From NCBI RefSeq assembly GCF_001635455.1, contig NZ_LWEH01000364.1, forward strand, positions 124,001 to 188,000: a DNA stretch of 64,000 nucleotides, read 5' to 3'. The notes under the pieces are model-generated. The model was not told the DNA's origin. It did not search any database and saw nothing but the letters and a program-made list of their open reading frames with translations. The translations under genes were made by a program, and so were the position numbers. Source of the DNA: Vibrio sp. HI00D65 (GTDB lineage Bacteria; Pseudomonadota; Gammaproteobacteria; Enterobacterales; Vibrionaceae). This document shows, piece after piece, positions 1 through 9,627 of the stretch; positions within the stretch are counted from its first letter, which is position 1; each line of letters begins with the position of its first letter.

Positions 1-710
1 TTTTCTTGACTGATTTGAAATAGCTCAGCTAAGTCATTAATCACATAATACTTCGGTTGCATGATGTCGATGCGATAAGGGGTTCTTAGCACCGTTTGCA
101 AATCAAAACTCTCACGAACGGCCAACTCCCCTTCCAGCGCATAATGGGTTTCTGCTGGAGAAGAGAGAATGCCGCCGCCGTAGATTTTCAATTTATCGCC
201 TTCTTTTACTAATCCGAACTCAACCGTAAACCAATACAAACGGGCAAGATAACCTCGCTGTTTAGAGTTGGCGGCTTGGCCTAGCTTTCCATATTGCTCA
301 GTGAAAGCGGCAAAATCAGGATTAGTGAGCATGGCACAGTGACCAAAAATTTCATGAAAGAAATCTGGTTCTTGTAGGTAATCAAACTCGTCTCGCGTTC
401 TCAAAAATGTGGCTACAGGGAATCGCTTATTGGCGAGCAAATCAAAGAAACGGTCGAAATCTATCAACGCAGGTACGGGATGTACTTGCCAACCTGTTGT
501 TTCCTTTAGAACTTTGTTTATCTCAGGTAGTTGAGGAACTCTGTCTAATGGCAGATCAAGCAGCGTCAATCCATGCAGATAGGCTTCACACGCGCGATCA
601 TCAATTACGTCCAGTTGCCTTTTCACCAAGTCGTGCCAAATGGCTTCTTCTTCGAGGCTCCACTCAACCCATCCCTCTTGGCTCACGGGCTTAGAATGAT
701 ATTGAGTCAT
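1..710 (-). CDS. phhA: Phenylalanine-4-hydroxylase, C-terminus cut by window edge
   Basis: Iron- and pterin-dependent hydroxylation of L-phenylalanine to L-tyrosine, the entry step to the tyrosine catabolic genes further right. About 236 residues are visible; the frame stays open to base 1, and bacterial homologues are roughly 260-270 residues, so only a short C-terminus is missing. The iron-binding 2-His-1-carboxylate set is visible: HEIFGH gives H119 and H124, and YWFTVEFG gives E164. The ATG at 710 follows a strong AGGAGGT at 716-722. It is divergent from the acetoacetyl-CoA synthetase gene, with a TyrR-like box between them. Family assignment is secure; regulation by TyrR is inferred. Confidence 0.95.
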   Translation of the reverse strand, partial: MTQYHSKPVSQEGWVEWSLEEEAIWHDLVKRQLDVIDDRACEAYLHGLTLLDLPLDRVPQLPEINKVLKETTGWQVHPVPALIDFDRFFDLLANKRFPVATFLRTRDEFDYLQEPDFFHEIFGHCAMLTNPDFAAFTEQYGKLGQAANSKQRGYLARLYWFTVEFGLVKEGDKLKIYGGGILSSPAETHYALEGELAVRESFDLQTVLRTPYRIDIMQPKYYVINDLAELFQISQE

Positions 711-799
711 TACGTACCTCCTTTCGAATGTCTCCCTTTAAGCCTATCCCCACTCATTGTAAGCGCCAAATTTACGCTATTTTTCGAAATAGCCCGTCA

Positions 800-817
800 T
801 GTAACATTTTATTTACA
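800..817. promoter_or_regulatory. TyrR-type box upstream of phhA
   Basis: TGTAAC-N6-TTTACA differs at one position from the TyrR consensus TGTAAA-N6-TTTACA. It lies about 90 bp before the phhA start in the divergent phhA/aacS intergenic region. A similar site precedes hpd. Function inferred from sequence and gene context. Confidence 0.6.
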
Positions 818-911
818 TAAATATATCAAAGCCTTATTTACCTGATCTTTTGACTTTGTAAAACCTTCATACCAGACTGAAATAGTTAAGTTTTTGTTAA
901 AAGGTAAAGGA

Positions 912-2897
912 ATGTACGAAAGCAACAAGCCAGTTTGGCAGCCAAGTGAGCAGCGTATCGCTGATGCCAACTTAACCCGATTTATCGACAACCTTGATCT
1001 GTCTGAATTACATCTAGATAGAGGTATAAAAAGCTACACCGAGCTACATCAATGGTCTGTGGATCAACCAGAGTCGTTTTGGCAAAACGTGTGGCATTTT
1101 TGTGGAGTGGTTGGCTCGCAAGGGGGTGAAATCCAAACTCAAGGTGAGAGCCGCTGGCAGCAGCCCAAATCGAATCGTGATGCAATTTGGTTTCCGAATG
1201 CGCAAGTAAACTATGCCGAGAACTTGCTGCGCTTGGCGCAAACCATGCCTGACGAGCAGGCGATCTGGTTTGAGAATGAGCGTGGTGAGCAGCAGAGCTA
1301 CACATGGAAAACCCTATGTGAGGCTGTTTCTAGCACTCAGCAATGGCTTGTTGATAGCGGCGTGGGACGAGGGGATGTGGTTGCTGCGTATACGCCCTAC
1401 CTGCCACAAACCTTAATAGCCATGCTCGCGACCACCAGCTTAGGAGCGATTTGGACGTCAACCTCGCCTGATTTTGGCATTGAGAGTGTTATTGAGCGGT
1501 TTGGCCAAGTTAAACCCAAGGTGCTATTCACCTGCGATGGTTACACCTTCAATGGTAAAACATTTGATATGGCTGACAAGAACAGCGCCATCATTGAGCA
1601 TCTCAGCGAGCTAAAACAAGTGTGTCAGATCGGCTATTTAAAAAAGAACGATTTTGAGTACGACGTGTCGCTGCAAAGCTGGAACAACATCATCAATCAT
1701 TACCAGTCGCAACCTGTTCGATTTGTGCGTATAGGCTTCAATGATCCGCTGTTTGTGCTCTACTCTTCTGGAACCACAGGTAAGCCAAAGTGCATAGTGC
1801 ATTCTGTTGGCGGCACCATCATCAATCACCTAAAAGAGCATCAGCTGCACAGCGATGTTAAGCCGAACGATCGCGTTTTTTACTACACCACCTGTGGTTG
1901 GATGATGTGGAACTGGCATGTTTCTGCGCTTGCCAGCGGTGCTTGTTTGGTGATCTTTGATGGCAGCCCTGTTTACCCGCAACCCAATGTGCTATGGGAC
2001 TTGGCACAGCGCGCCGAAGTGTCGCTGTTTGGTACATCGGCCAAGTATTTAGAAGCGATTGAGAAGGCAGATCTCTCACCTATCGACAGTCACTCTCTAC
2101 CTTATTTAAGAACACTGTGCTCAACGGGGTCTGTACTTTACCCAGAGCAATTTGATTACGTTTACAAACACATCAAACAAGATCTACATTTGGCGTCTAT
2201 CTCTGGCGGCACAGATATTTGCGGATGCTTTGTGTTAGGTAATCCTATCTCGCCGGTGTATCGCGGCGAATGCCAACAGGCAGGGCTTGGCGTCGACATT
2301 AAGGTGTTCAATTCAACGGGCCATAAAGTCGATCACGAACGTGGTGAACTGGTGTGCACGAATTCTCTCCCAAACTTCCCTGTTGGCTTCTGGAATGACA
2401 CAGGAGAGCGCTATCACAGCACTTATTGGGACAGGTTCGAAAACGTATGGCATCACGGTGACGAAGTCGCACAGAGCGCGTATGGCGGTTATCTGTTCTA
2501 CGGGCGAGGTGACACTACGCTCAACCCTGGAGGGGTGCGTATTGGGACTGCTGAGATCTACCAACAAGTGAACACTATTGAGGGCATCATAGATTCCATT
2601 GCCGTCGGTAAAGATATCGACCGCAATGAGCAAATTTGGTTGTTCGTTCAACTTCAGCAAGGCGTGGTTCTCAATGAAACGTTATTAGCCGCCATTAAGC
2701 ACAAGCTCAAATCCTCGTGTTCACCAAGGCATGTACCGAGCCAAATTTTTACTATCAGTGACGTGCCAAAAACACGCTCAGGAAAACTAGTTGAGCTGGC
2801 GGTAAAACAGGTGGTAAATGGCAAACCCGTTGAGAACATCGGCGCGATGGCCAATGCAGATGTGCTCGATGAGATCAAGCGTGTGATTTCGGTTTAA
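912..2897 (+). CDS. aacS: Acetoacetyl-CoA synthetase
   Basis: ANL-superfamily adenylating enzyme that converts acetoacetate, ATP and CoA to acetoacetyl-CoA. 661 residues, the normal length for the family. The N-terminal ACS-type cap (residues about 1-100) begins with the family-like VWQPS. The phosphate-binding loop YSSGTTGKPK is near residue 284, the A8-type hinge YGRGDTTLNPGG is at about 540, and the C-terminal catalytic Lys lies in KTRSGK. I chose ATG 912 because AAGG at 901-904 is correctly spaced; an in-frame TTG at 894 is less likely. Tyrosine breakdown yields acetoacetate, so this gene beside phhA probably lets the cell use that product. A rho-independent terminator follows. The family call is firm; acetoacetate specificity rests on family resemblance and context. 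Confidence 0.92.
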   Translation: MYESNKPVWQPSEQRIADANLTRFIDNLDLSELHLDRGIKSYTELHQWSVDQPESFWQNVWHFCGVVGSQGGEIQTQGESRWQQPKSNRDAIWFPNAQVNYAENLLRLAQTMPDEQAIWFENERGEQQSYTWKTLCEAVSSTQQWLVDSGVGRGDVVAAYTPYLPQTLIAMLATTSLGAIWTSTSPDFGIESVIERFGQVKPKVLFTCDGYTFNGKTFDMADKNSAIIEHLSELKQVCQIGYLKKNDFEYDVSLQSWNNIINHYQSQPVRFVRIGFNDPLFVLYSSGTTGKPKCIVHSVGGTIINHLKEHQLHSDVKPNDRVFYYTTCGWMMWNWHVSALASGACLVIFDGSPVYPQPNVLWDLAQRAEVSLFGTSAKYLEAIEKADLSPIDSHSLPYLRTLCSTGSVLYPEQFDYVYKHIKQDLHLASISGGTDICGCFVLGNPISPVYRGECQQAGLGVDIKVFNSTGHKVDHERGELVCTNSLPNFPVGFWNDTGERYHSTYWDRFENVWHHGDEVAQSAYGGYLFYGRGDTTLNPGGVRIGTAEIYQQVNTIEGIIDSIAVGKDIDRNEQIWLFVQLQQGVVLNETLLAAIKHKLKSSCSPRHVPSQIFTISDVPKTRSGKLVELAVKQVVNGKPVENIGAMANADVLDEIKRVISV

Positions 2898-2920
2898 CGT
2901 TTACCTCTTGAAATGTAAAA

Positions 2921-2955
2921 AGCCCTCTACGAAAGACGACGTAGTGGGCTCTTTT
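2921..2955 (+). terminator. Rho-independent terminator of aacS
   Basis: AGCCCTCTACG pairs with CGTAGTGGGCT (one mismatch) around an 8-base loop, followed by CTTTT, 23 bases after the aacS stop. Confidence 0.8.
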
Positions 2956-3337
2956 CCTTATAATATCCTAGCAATTACAATCAAGACTTACCCATTTCCT
3001 ATCTCTAGGCTAAGAGTGCTCCAACAGACATCTGGCTGTCTAGTTCTGTCGACTTGCGCTTCACGTCTGTAGCTCCTAACCCAGGCTCCAGTGAGAATAG
3101 GCGCAAGACTCAACTAAAACAGCTCGCTACAGTACCATTGCAATTTACTTTGGCAAACATAATACGCATACATTAGTAAACGAGTGGTGAGAGTAAAAAA
3201 ACGTCTTGGGGCCTGCATGCACTATTTGACGCCTCCAATCAAAAGGGGGGCTAGACATACAGGCCAAGAGGTAACAAACGTAAATGATCAGATTGTAGTT
3301 TCTTAACTTAGTTCCATTGAATTACACAACAAAACAA
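2956..3337. other. Gene-free stretch, possible degraded element
   Basis: No intact gene. Short open stretches exist: on the minus strand roughly 3000-3110, and on the plus strand roughly 3180-3306 (about 40 codons ending in TAA at 3304). None has a credible start with a ribosome binding site. It looks like decayed coding or repeat DNA between the aacS terminator and the 3' end of the chitobiase gene. Confidence 0.4.
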
Positions 3338-5953
3338 CTAGAACTCCACCAGAACGTCACGGCCGGCACGACCTGTAGTCGATATAGTACGAATGCGAAC
3401 ATCACCCGAAACTTTTGGTTTATTTGAATCATCGTACTCTAGCCAAACATGGCCATCATCAACCGAATACTCAATCGTTAATCCTGGGTAAGTCGAATTT
3501 GCCGAAAGAACACCACCATCAATCATACCTCCCGGAACAGGAAGTCGATATAGAATCCCTGCAAGGTCAAGTTTTGGAAGCTCTTTGTAGCCAACCTTAT
3601 TTGCGTAAACAATCCACTCCAAATCGCGTTGCCTAATATTACTCTCTAGATGATTAGTACCCTTACCTTTATGTTCAAGAGTATTGGTCTTGTACATAAC
3701 TCCTTCTTTATGTTCGGGCTCCCAGCTCGCTTCATGCCATGCTCTTTCAGCTGTCGCCAACAGACGTGGGAATGCCATGTATTCTACCTGCGCATCAGTT
3801 CTAATTGTTTCAGACCAGATACTACTTTGAATCCCTTTAAACTCTTTAGTTTTTGGTCCAGAGACATGAGATATCTGAGCCCCCATACGGTCTGCTGTCG
3901 TTTCTATGTTCGCAGGAATATTGTCAGGCATAAAATTGAAAATTTCTCGACTGCTGTTTTCTCGAGTAGCCCAGTAATAACCACGCTCTTTAGGATCAGC
4001 CTCGTAAGGCATATCCAAATACAATGTATCTGGCAGTGACACTACAACATCATAACCAGCTGTGGCATATGCATCATAAGAGCCAGCACCACCCCAGAAT
4101 AGGTTTGACCAAACCCAAGCTTTAGTATCCTCACCAGCAAGTGTGGTTGGGTCCATGATTCCACCATGGTTTAACCCATCATTCCAAGCGCCAAGGGTCA
4201 AACCATGACGATCAACAATATGAGAAATTCGCTCAATAAAGTGCTTACCAAGATCATCAAAGTTTGCAATCCCACTGTTTGGGTCAATGAACAATTTACG
4301 ACAAACGGGGGAGTCAAGCCACGCACCTGCAGTTTCATCAGCACCTACGTGATAATCAACCAGTGGTACGCCTGCTTCGGCGTGAAGATTCTTAATCTCA
4401 AAAATCACTTTGTCTATGAAAGCATAACTGGATTCTATGCAGGGGTTAATAGTGTTGTCGTTATAGTTCTGTACAGATCGGTACTCTGTAGTATCATTAA
4501 GATCAGTGAGCAAGTACATTTCAGCTTTAACGGTATCACCTTCAGCCATGTATTTGTCGTAGCGAGCTTCCATTGACTTAATTGCAGCACGCGAGTGACC
4601 TGGCATATCCATGGAGGGTATCACCTCGATATTTCGTGACTTAGCGTATTGAAGGATTTCAATATAATCATCACGAGTATAGTAACCAGATCCACTTGTT
4701 GACACGTCAGGTCCAGAAGCTAGCTGTGGCAATAGACAAGTTTTTTCTTTAAGATCATGACACCTATTAGATCCAATATCCGTTAGTTCCGGGATATCTT
4801 TGATCTCTAAACGCCAACCTTCATCGTCAGACAAATGGAAATGAAACTTGTTTAATTTATAAGCAGACATTCGATCGAGCAGCTTAAAAACAAGCTCCTT
4901 TGAATGAAAATTCCGTGAGACATCCAAATGCACAGAACGGAAATCATAACGAGGCTCGTCCACAATTGACACAGCCGGAATAGTATCTTGACCAGGAGTA
5001 ATAAGCGAGATTAGGGACTGTACTGCATTAAAAGCGCCCTCTTTATCGACACCTACAATCTCTACCCTATCAGCATTAACATTCATGAGATAAGAACCAG
5101 GCATTTTACCAGGTTCAGGCTTAACAGATACATTAACCAGCAGTTCACCTGAAGAAGAGACATTTAGGCGTTCAAAGTTAGCATTCAAAACTGAAACCTG
5201 CTCAGAAGGCAGCGCATTATCGATAGGGTTGATCACAATACCATTAGCTATTAAAACTCGGTCATCTAATTCTTTAATGAATGTTGGAGTTGGCAAAATT
5301 AGGGCATCTACACTCCTTAACCCTGTATCAGGAGTATCAACATTTAGATCGAAACGTGTCAAAGCAGTAGGATTCACAACTGTGTCACCAGCTGTTCGCT
5401 TCATCTGATTTTCTGTTGGGAGAATACCTTGAGAAAAAGCGCTAATGTCTTCACGACCATTAACCTGAACAGGGACCGTATTAGCAATCACCTTCGCCTC
5501 AAGATCACCGTGCGCCACGTAATAATTTGGGAAAAAATCAGTATCACTGACTATCCAAGAAGGGAAATCAACCGTGAACGATTTCGTCTCGCCTGGTGCC
5601 AAACCGTCAAAGGCATCAGTCATCGTTATACGATGCAAATCACCATTAATATGCTCCACATCGAACTCAAGGGAGCTTTCGGACAGCATTGAGAATAAAC
5701 TACCAAAGTAAATTTCAATATCACCGTGAAGGTTCTTGTCACCAGTATTAGTAATCTCAAAAGATTGTCTGAAACAAGCCCCCCACGGAGCCTCGTCTGG
5801 ACAATCGTTTGGCTGATTATTAACTAGTGCTGGCTTGATCATTATATTGCCGGCCGCATAGTCGACATCAGCTTGAGTTATACTCTCCCCCCCCTGGATA
5901 GATGCACAGCCTGTTAAAACCGATAACGCTAAAAGTGACAGTTTATACTTCAT
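3338..5953 (-). CDS. chb: Chitobiase (beta-N-acetylhexosaminidase), GH20 lipoprotein
   Basis: Hydrolyses N,N'-diacetylchitobiose and short chitin oligomers to GlcNAc. 871 residues, matching Vibrio and Serratia chitobiases. A lipoprotein signal ends in the lipobox LTGC with Cys16, followed by Ala, which suggests outer membrane anchoring. In order: CHB_HEX carbohydrate-binding-like domain (about 30-190), GH20b domain (about 215-330), GH20 barrel (about 335-780) and a C-terminal immunoglobulin-like domain. The catalytic pair is D539-E540 in VGADETAG, the same numbering as reported for the Serratia enzyme. The substrate-assist region FHLSDDEGWR is intact. It stands alone between the two halves of the aromatic catabolism cluster, in DNA that looks more AT-rich than its neighbours, with about 750 bp of non-coding DNA upstream. 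Acquisition by insertion is an inference. Confidence 0.95.
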   Translation of the reverse strand: MKYKLSLLALSVLTGCASIQGGESITQADVDYAAGNIMIKPALVNNQPNDCPDEAPWGACFRQSFEITNTGDKNLHGDIEIYFGSLFSMLSESSLEFDVEHINGDLHRITMTDAFDGLAPGETKSFTVDFPSWIVSDTDFFPNYYVAHGDLEAKVIANTVPVQVNGREDISAFSQGILPTENQMKRTAGDTVVNPTALTRFDLNVDTPDTGLRSVDALILPTPTFIKELDDRVLIANGIVINPIDNALPSEQVSVLNANFERLNVSSSGELLVNVSVKPEPGKMPGSYLMNVNADRVEIVGVDKEGAFNAVQSLISLITPGQDTIPAVSIVDEPRYDFRSVHLDVSRNFHSKELVFKLLDRMSAYKLNKFHFHLSDDEGWRLEIKDIPELTDIGSNRCHDLKEKTCLLPQLASGPDVSTSGSGYYTRDDYIEILQYAKSRNIEVIPSMDMPGHSRAAIKSMEARYDKYMAEGDTVKAEMYLLTDLNDTTEYRSVQNYNDNTINPCIESSYAFIDKVIFEIKNLHAEAGVPLVDYHVGADETAGAWLDSPVCRKLFIDPNSGIANFDDLGKHFIERISHIVDRHGLTLGAWNDGLNHGGIMDPTTLAGEDTKAWVWSNLFWGGAGSYDAYATAGYDVVVSLPDTLYLDMPYEADPKERGYYWATRENSSREIFNFMPDNIPANIETTADRMGAQISHVSGPKTKEFKGIQSSIWSETIRTDAQVEYMAFPRLLATAERAWHEASWEPEHKEGVMYKTNTLEHKGKGTNHLESNIRQRDLEWIVYANKVGYKELPKLDLAGILYRLPVPGGMIDGGVLSANSTYPGLTIEYSVDDGHVWLEYDDSNKPKVSGDVRIRTISTTGRAGRDVLVEF

Positions 5954-6702
5954 ATAATTTACCTAACAAAAAAAGTATAAAAACACTACACTGCAAATTG
6001 CAGGTTAAAAGCAATTTTTGTAAATAGCGTGTACCGACTCGAAAAAATAATATCTTTAATTATATAAAGCTCATGAATCCTATTTGCCGCAAAGCAATAC
6101 CAACTACTCATGAAAAAAATCAAACATATGTTCTGCACAATTAAATATAAAAATAAGTAAAGGCACTAATGCGAAGTTACTCTTTAAAAGTTAACAAACC
6201 CACCTAACATATTATTAACAAATAACAATCATTAACGCAGGAAACAAGCGAAAAGAAATATTTATACAGTCAGGATTAGGGAGAGCAACGATAGCTATAT
6301 TTCAGGAAGGGTAATACGTATCCCTATAAAAAATTCATAAACACCGCTCAACATCCAGACTCCGAACAAAAAGTTGCCAGTAGGAATTAACATCATTCCA
6401 ATAGGTTCAATCTAATCGATGAGTATTAAAAAGTGATTAACATACTAGATAAATAGTGCGAAATAATAATGCTGTTTTACCGAAATAGATAAAAGTGCTT
6501 GATTTTTATGGAAGCAAAAAGTTCGGCTACATATTAAGATAAAGATTCCTTCATGTTGTCTTGAGCCTACATAGAAATAAGCTTAGACAGTAGCACAAAC
6601 TAGTCCTATGTATCATGACCGAATAATCGCGACTCGGTCATGATCCCCTCAATAATCTAAACCCAATCAGTTTTAATTTGGGGCTAAACTTGCGGTTTCA
6701 GT
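5954..6702. other. Long AT-rich intergenic region upstream of chitobiase
   Basis: About 750 bp with no convincing gene on either strand. It must hold the chitobiase promoter, but I cannot assign -35/-10 elements with confidence. Near the maiA side it carries a perfect 11-bp inverted repeat, listed separately. Confidence 0.6.
6612..6644. repeat. Perfect 11-bp inverted repeat
   Basis: ATCATGACCGA at 6612-6622 is mirrored by TCGGTCATGAT at 6634-6644 around an 11-base spacer. It lies 58 bp past the maiA stop. No T-run follows on either strand, so it is at best an imperfect terminator of the hpd-maiA operon, or a protein-binding palindrome. Confidence 0.6.
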
Positions 6703-7392
6703 TTATAAGAGTAAAGTCGCATCCGCCTGATTCTCTGGCATCGCATCAATGAACGCAGGCAACTGGTTACACGCTGCAACAATCGAGTTAATCAGCGGAT
6801 AAGGCGACATATCAAGACCAAAGCGTAAGGCATTATAGACTTGCGGCACTAAACAAATATCAACGATACAAGGTGAATCCGTGAGACTATACACCGAGTC
6901 GCCGTGCGCTTTTTTGTGCTTCGCCAGCTTCTCTTCTAAAGCATGGAAACCCTGGCTCATCCAATGATGAAGCCAATCCATTTTCGCTTCTTGTTCGCAC
7001 GATAATTCTCGCTCCAAATACTGCAGCACACGCAGATTGTTCAGAGGGTGAATCTCCATCGCAATATCCTGAGCCATCGCCAATGCTTGGTAACGCAGTG
7101 GTTTTTGCTCAGGGATCAACAAGGTGTCAGGACTGCTCTCACACAAATAGCTTTCATCCAAGTATTGTAAAATCGTCAGCGACTGATTGAGTTGAACGTC
7201 ACCATCCACCAGCACAGGCACTAATTCACTGGCATTGATCTCGCGATATTGTGGATCATGCTGCTCGCCGCCATTACGCACCAAATGCACCAATTTCAAC
7301 TCATAGCTAAGTTGCTTGAGGTTCAACCCAATACGCACTCGATAGGCTGCCGAAGAGCGCCAATAACTATAGAGAGTGATCTTCTTGTTCAT
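6703..7392 (-). CDS. maiA: Maleylacetoacetate isomerase (zeta-class GST)
   Basis: Glutathione-dependent cis-trans isomerisation of maleylacetoacetate to fumarylacetoacetate, a cytoplasmic step of tyrosine catabolism. 229 residues, normal length. The N-terminal thioredoxin-like domain carries the zeta-class active-site motif as SSAAYRVRIGL, followed by ELVPVLVDGD and the glutathione-binding turn LNQSLTILQYL. The rest is the helical GST domain. Last gene of the hpd-hmgA-fah-maiA run, 48 bp after fah. Order and content match homogentisate pathway operons of gamma-proteobacteria. Confidence 0.93.
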   Translation of the reverse strand: MNKKITLYSYWRSSAAYRVRIGLNLKQLSYELKLVHLVRNGGEQHDPQYREINASELVPVLVDGDVQLNQSLTILQYLDESYLCESSPDTLLIPEQKPLRYQALAMAQDIAMEIHPLNNLRVLQYLERELSCEQEAKMDWLHHWMSQGFHALEEKLAKHKKAHGDSVYSLTDSPCIVDICLVPQVYNALRFGLDMSPYPLINSIVAACNQLPAFIDAMPENQADATLLL

Positions 7393-7440
7393 AAAGAGCC
7401 CTTGTCCATACTATTCCTCTCTGTCGCTTTACTCTTGTCG

Positions 7441-8484
7441 CTATCCCTTGCGTGGTCGATATTGACTGACTTTTTGGTCAATCGCGCCAAAGATCGAGTC
7501 ACCAGCGGCATCGAACATCTCTAGACGAATCGAATCACCAAACGACATGAATTGAGTCGACGGCTTACCATCACGAATTGTCTCTATCATGCGTACTTCA
7601 GCAATACACGAGTAGCCCACACCGCCTTCTGCAATCGAGGTGCCATGGTCAGTGTCTTGCTTATTCGATACCGTGCCAGAGCCAATGATCGCGCCAGCCG
7701 ACAGTGGACGAGTCTTCGCAGCATGGACAATCAGCTCCGCGAAATTGAAGGTCATGTCCACACCAGCATTCGGGCAACCAAAAGGTGTGTCGTTGTAGGT
7801 TGAAGTCAGTGGCAGGTGAACCTTACTCCCTTTCCACTGTTCACCAAGCTCGTCGGGCGTGACGGCAACTGGAGAGAACGCTGAAGAAGGCTTGGACTGG
7901 AAGAAACCAAAGCCCTTGGCGAGCTCAGCCGGAATCAAACCACGCAGCGACACATCATTCACCAACATTAGCAGACGAATCGAATCGTGCGCCTTCTTGG
8001 CACTGACTCCCATTGGCACATCTCCGGTGATAACCGCAACTTCACCCTCGAAATCGATACCCCATTCGTCACTGGCAAATTCAATATTGTCACGTGGACC
8101 AATAAACGCATCTGAACCACCTTGATACATAAGCGGGTCAACCCAGAAGCTTTCTGGCATTTCAGCACCACGAGCCTTACGCACCAGCTCAACGTGGTTT
8201 ACATACGCGCTGCCATCCGCCCATTGATAAGCACGTGGCAGAGGCGATTCACAATATTGAGGCGCAAAAACTTCACTGCCCGTCACATGACCAATGTTGA
8301 GCGAGGTGTATAGCTCCTCTAACTGAGGTGCAACGCTGTCCCAGTTATCCAGAGCAACTTGCATGGTTGGCGCCAGATGCATCGCGTGGAAAATTTCCGT
8401 CGCTGGCACACACTGTTTGAGATCTCTACTCACGACCATCAACAGACCATCACGAGTACCATTTTTCTTGGTTGCTAATTTCAT
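7441..8484 (-). CDS. fahA: Fumarylacetoacetate hydrolase family protein
   Basis: Cleaves fumarylacetoacetate to fumarate and acetoacetate, the final step of the homogentisate route. 347 residues. It has the FAA-hydrolase fold signatures: the acidic metal-binding motif FEGEVAVITGDVP, the loop NDVSLR, and the late GAIIGSGTVSNK motif. The N-terminal third is the variable domain seen in bacterial two-domain family members. The start lies 12 bp after the hmgA stop, so it is co-transcribed. The acetoacetate made here links to aacS. FAH-family enzymes have several substrates, but the operon makes this one very likely. Confidence 0.92.
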   Translation of the reverse strand: MKLATKKNGTRDGLLMVVSRDLKQCVPATEIFHAMHLAPTMQVALDNWDSVAPQLEELYTSLNIGHVTGSEVFAPQYCESPLPRAYQWADGSAYVNHVELVRKARGAEMPESFWVDPLMYQGGSDAFIGPRDNIEFASDEWGIDFEGEVAVITGDVPMGVSAKKAHDSIRLLMLVNDVSLRGLIPAELAKGFGFFQSKPSSAFSPVAVTPDELGEQWKGSKVHLPLTSTYNDTPFGCPNAGVDMTFNFAELIVHAAKTRPLSAGAIIGSGTVSNKQDTDHGTSIAEGGVGYSCIAEVRMIETIRDGKPSTQFMSFGDSIRLEMFDAAGDSIFGAIDQKVSQYRPRKG

Positions 8485-8496
8485 CCTTGTTGCCCC

Positions 8497-9627
8497 TTAC
8501 TTCTCTTGCCAACTGTAGACATATTCTTTGTTCTCAACGCTATCGAGCTCGTCAGAGAACTGCAATGCATGGCGGGTATCGATCATTACCGCGACTTCGT
8601 CGGTGAACTTTTTCTTATACGCTTGCCCAGCCTTAAAAGCTTTCGGGTGAGGCCCATGAGTGAAGCCCGCTGGGTGGAAAGTCACCATGCCCGCTTCAAT
8701 ATTGTCGCGACTGAAAAAGTCTCCAGCGTGATAGAAAAGCACTTCGTCGTAATCATCATTGTTGTGGTAAAACGGCACTTTCAGCGCACCGGGGTCGCTC
8801 TCAATCGGACGCGGCACAAAGGTACACACCACAAAGCCCGCGCCAACAAACGTGGTATGCGCAGACGGTGGCAAGTGGTAGCGATGTGACATCAGCGGTC
8901 TGATATCGCGCCAGTTCACTTTCACCACAGCCAAATCACCATGCCAGCCAATCGCGTCTAAAGGATTGAACGGATAAGTGATCACGCTGACTTTGTCATG
9001 GCGTTTAACCTGAACTTGAGTTTGATCTTCTGAATACTGAGCGCGGAATTGATCGTTGATCGATGGAATTTCAAGAACCGCCGGATCAAACACTGCGTGA
9101 TTGCCGACCATGCCCTTCTCCGGCAAGGAGTAAGCGGCGTCGGTGTTCTCAATCATCAGGATAAACATTGGTTCGCTTGGCTCCAAGCGCCAATTAGTCG
9201 AGCGCGGGATCATCACGTAATCCCCTTCACTCACCTCTAAATGACCATAATCGCAATAGAGATCAGCGCTGCCTTGGTGAATGAACAGTAGCTCATCGCC
9301 ATCGGAGTTACGTACCAAGAAATCCATCTCCTCAACCATACGCCATACGCGAATTTTGCAGTCCGCATTGTGCAAAAGGTGAGGCACAGCCCAAGGGGTT
9401 ATCTGGCTGGCTTTTTCCACCAGCGTAAAATCAAAAGCGCGAGGGCGTAAGTCGCCCTCCCACTCCGACCAACCTGTTGGCGCATGTTGGTGATGGAAGT
9501 GAGCGGCAGGGCCGAAGAAACCACTTCGGCCCGCCTCTCGCTCATAGATAGCCTCTTCGGGGAAGTCGGCATGCGCTTGTTTAGAGCACACTCCCTCCCG
9601 ATGAGGAAACGAGATCCATTTATGCAT
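8497..9627 (-). CDS. hmgA: Homogentisate 1,2-dioxygenase
   Basis: Fe(II)-dependent opening of the homogentisate ring to maleylacetoacetate. 376 residues, the shorter bacterial form rather than the roughly 430-residue Pseudomonas/human type. The cupin core shows SGFFGPAAHFHHQHAPTGW near the N-terminus. The C-terminal metal region has YHNNDDYDEVLFYHAGDF followed by HPAGFTHGPHP, which supplies the His/Glu ligands. Its ATG overlaps the end of hpd by 8 bp, implying translational coupling. Loss of this gene in vibrios is known to cause brown pyomelanin from accumulated homogentisate; here the gene looks intact. Confidence 0.94.
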   Translation of the reverse strand: MHKWISFPHREGVCSKQAHADFPEEAIYEREAGRSGFFGPAAHFHHQHAPTGWSEWEGDLRPRAFDFTLVEKASQITPWAVPHLLHNADCKIRVWRMVEEMDFLVRNSDGDELLFIHQGSADLYCDYGHLEVSEGDYVMIPRSTNWRLEPSEPMFILMIENTDAAYSLPEKGMVGNHAVFDPAVLEIPSINDQFRAQYSEDQTQVQVKRHDKVSVITYPFNPLDAIGWHGDLAVVKVNWRDIRPLMSHRYHLPPSAHTTFVGAGFVVCTFVPRPIESDPGALKVPFYHNNDDYDEVLFYHAGDFFSRDNIEAGMVTFHPAGFTHGPHPKAFKAGQAYKKKFTDEVAVMIDTRHALQFSDELDSVENKEYVYSWQEK

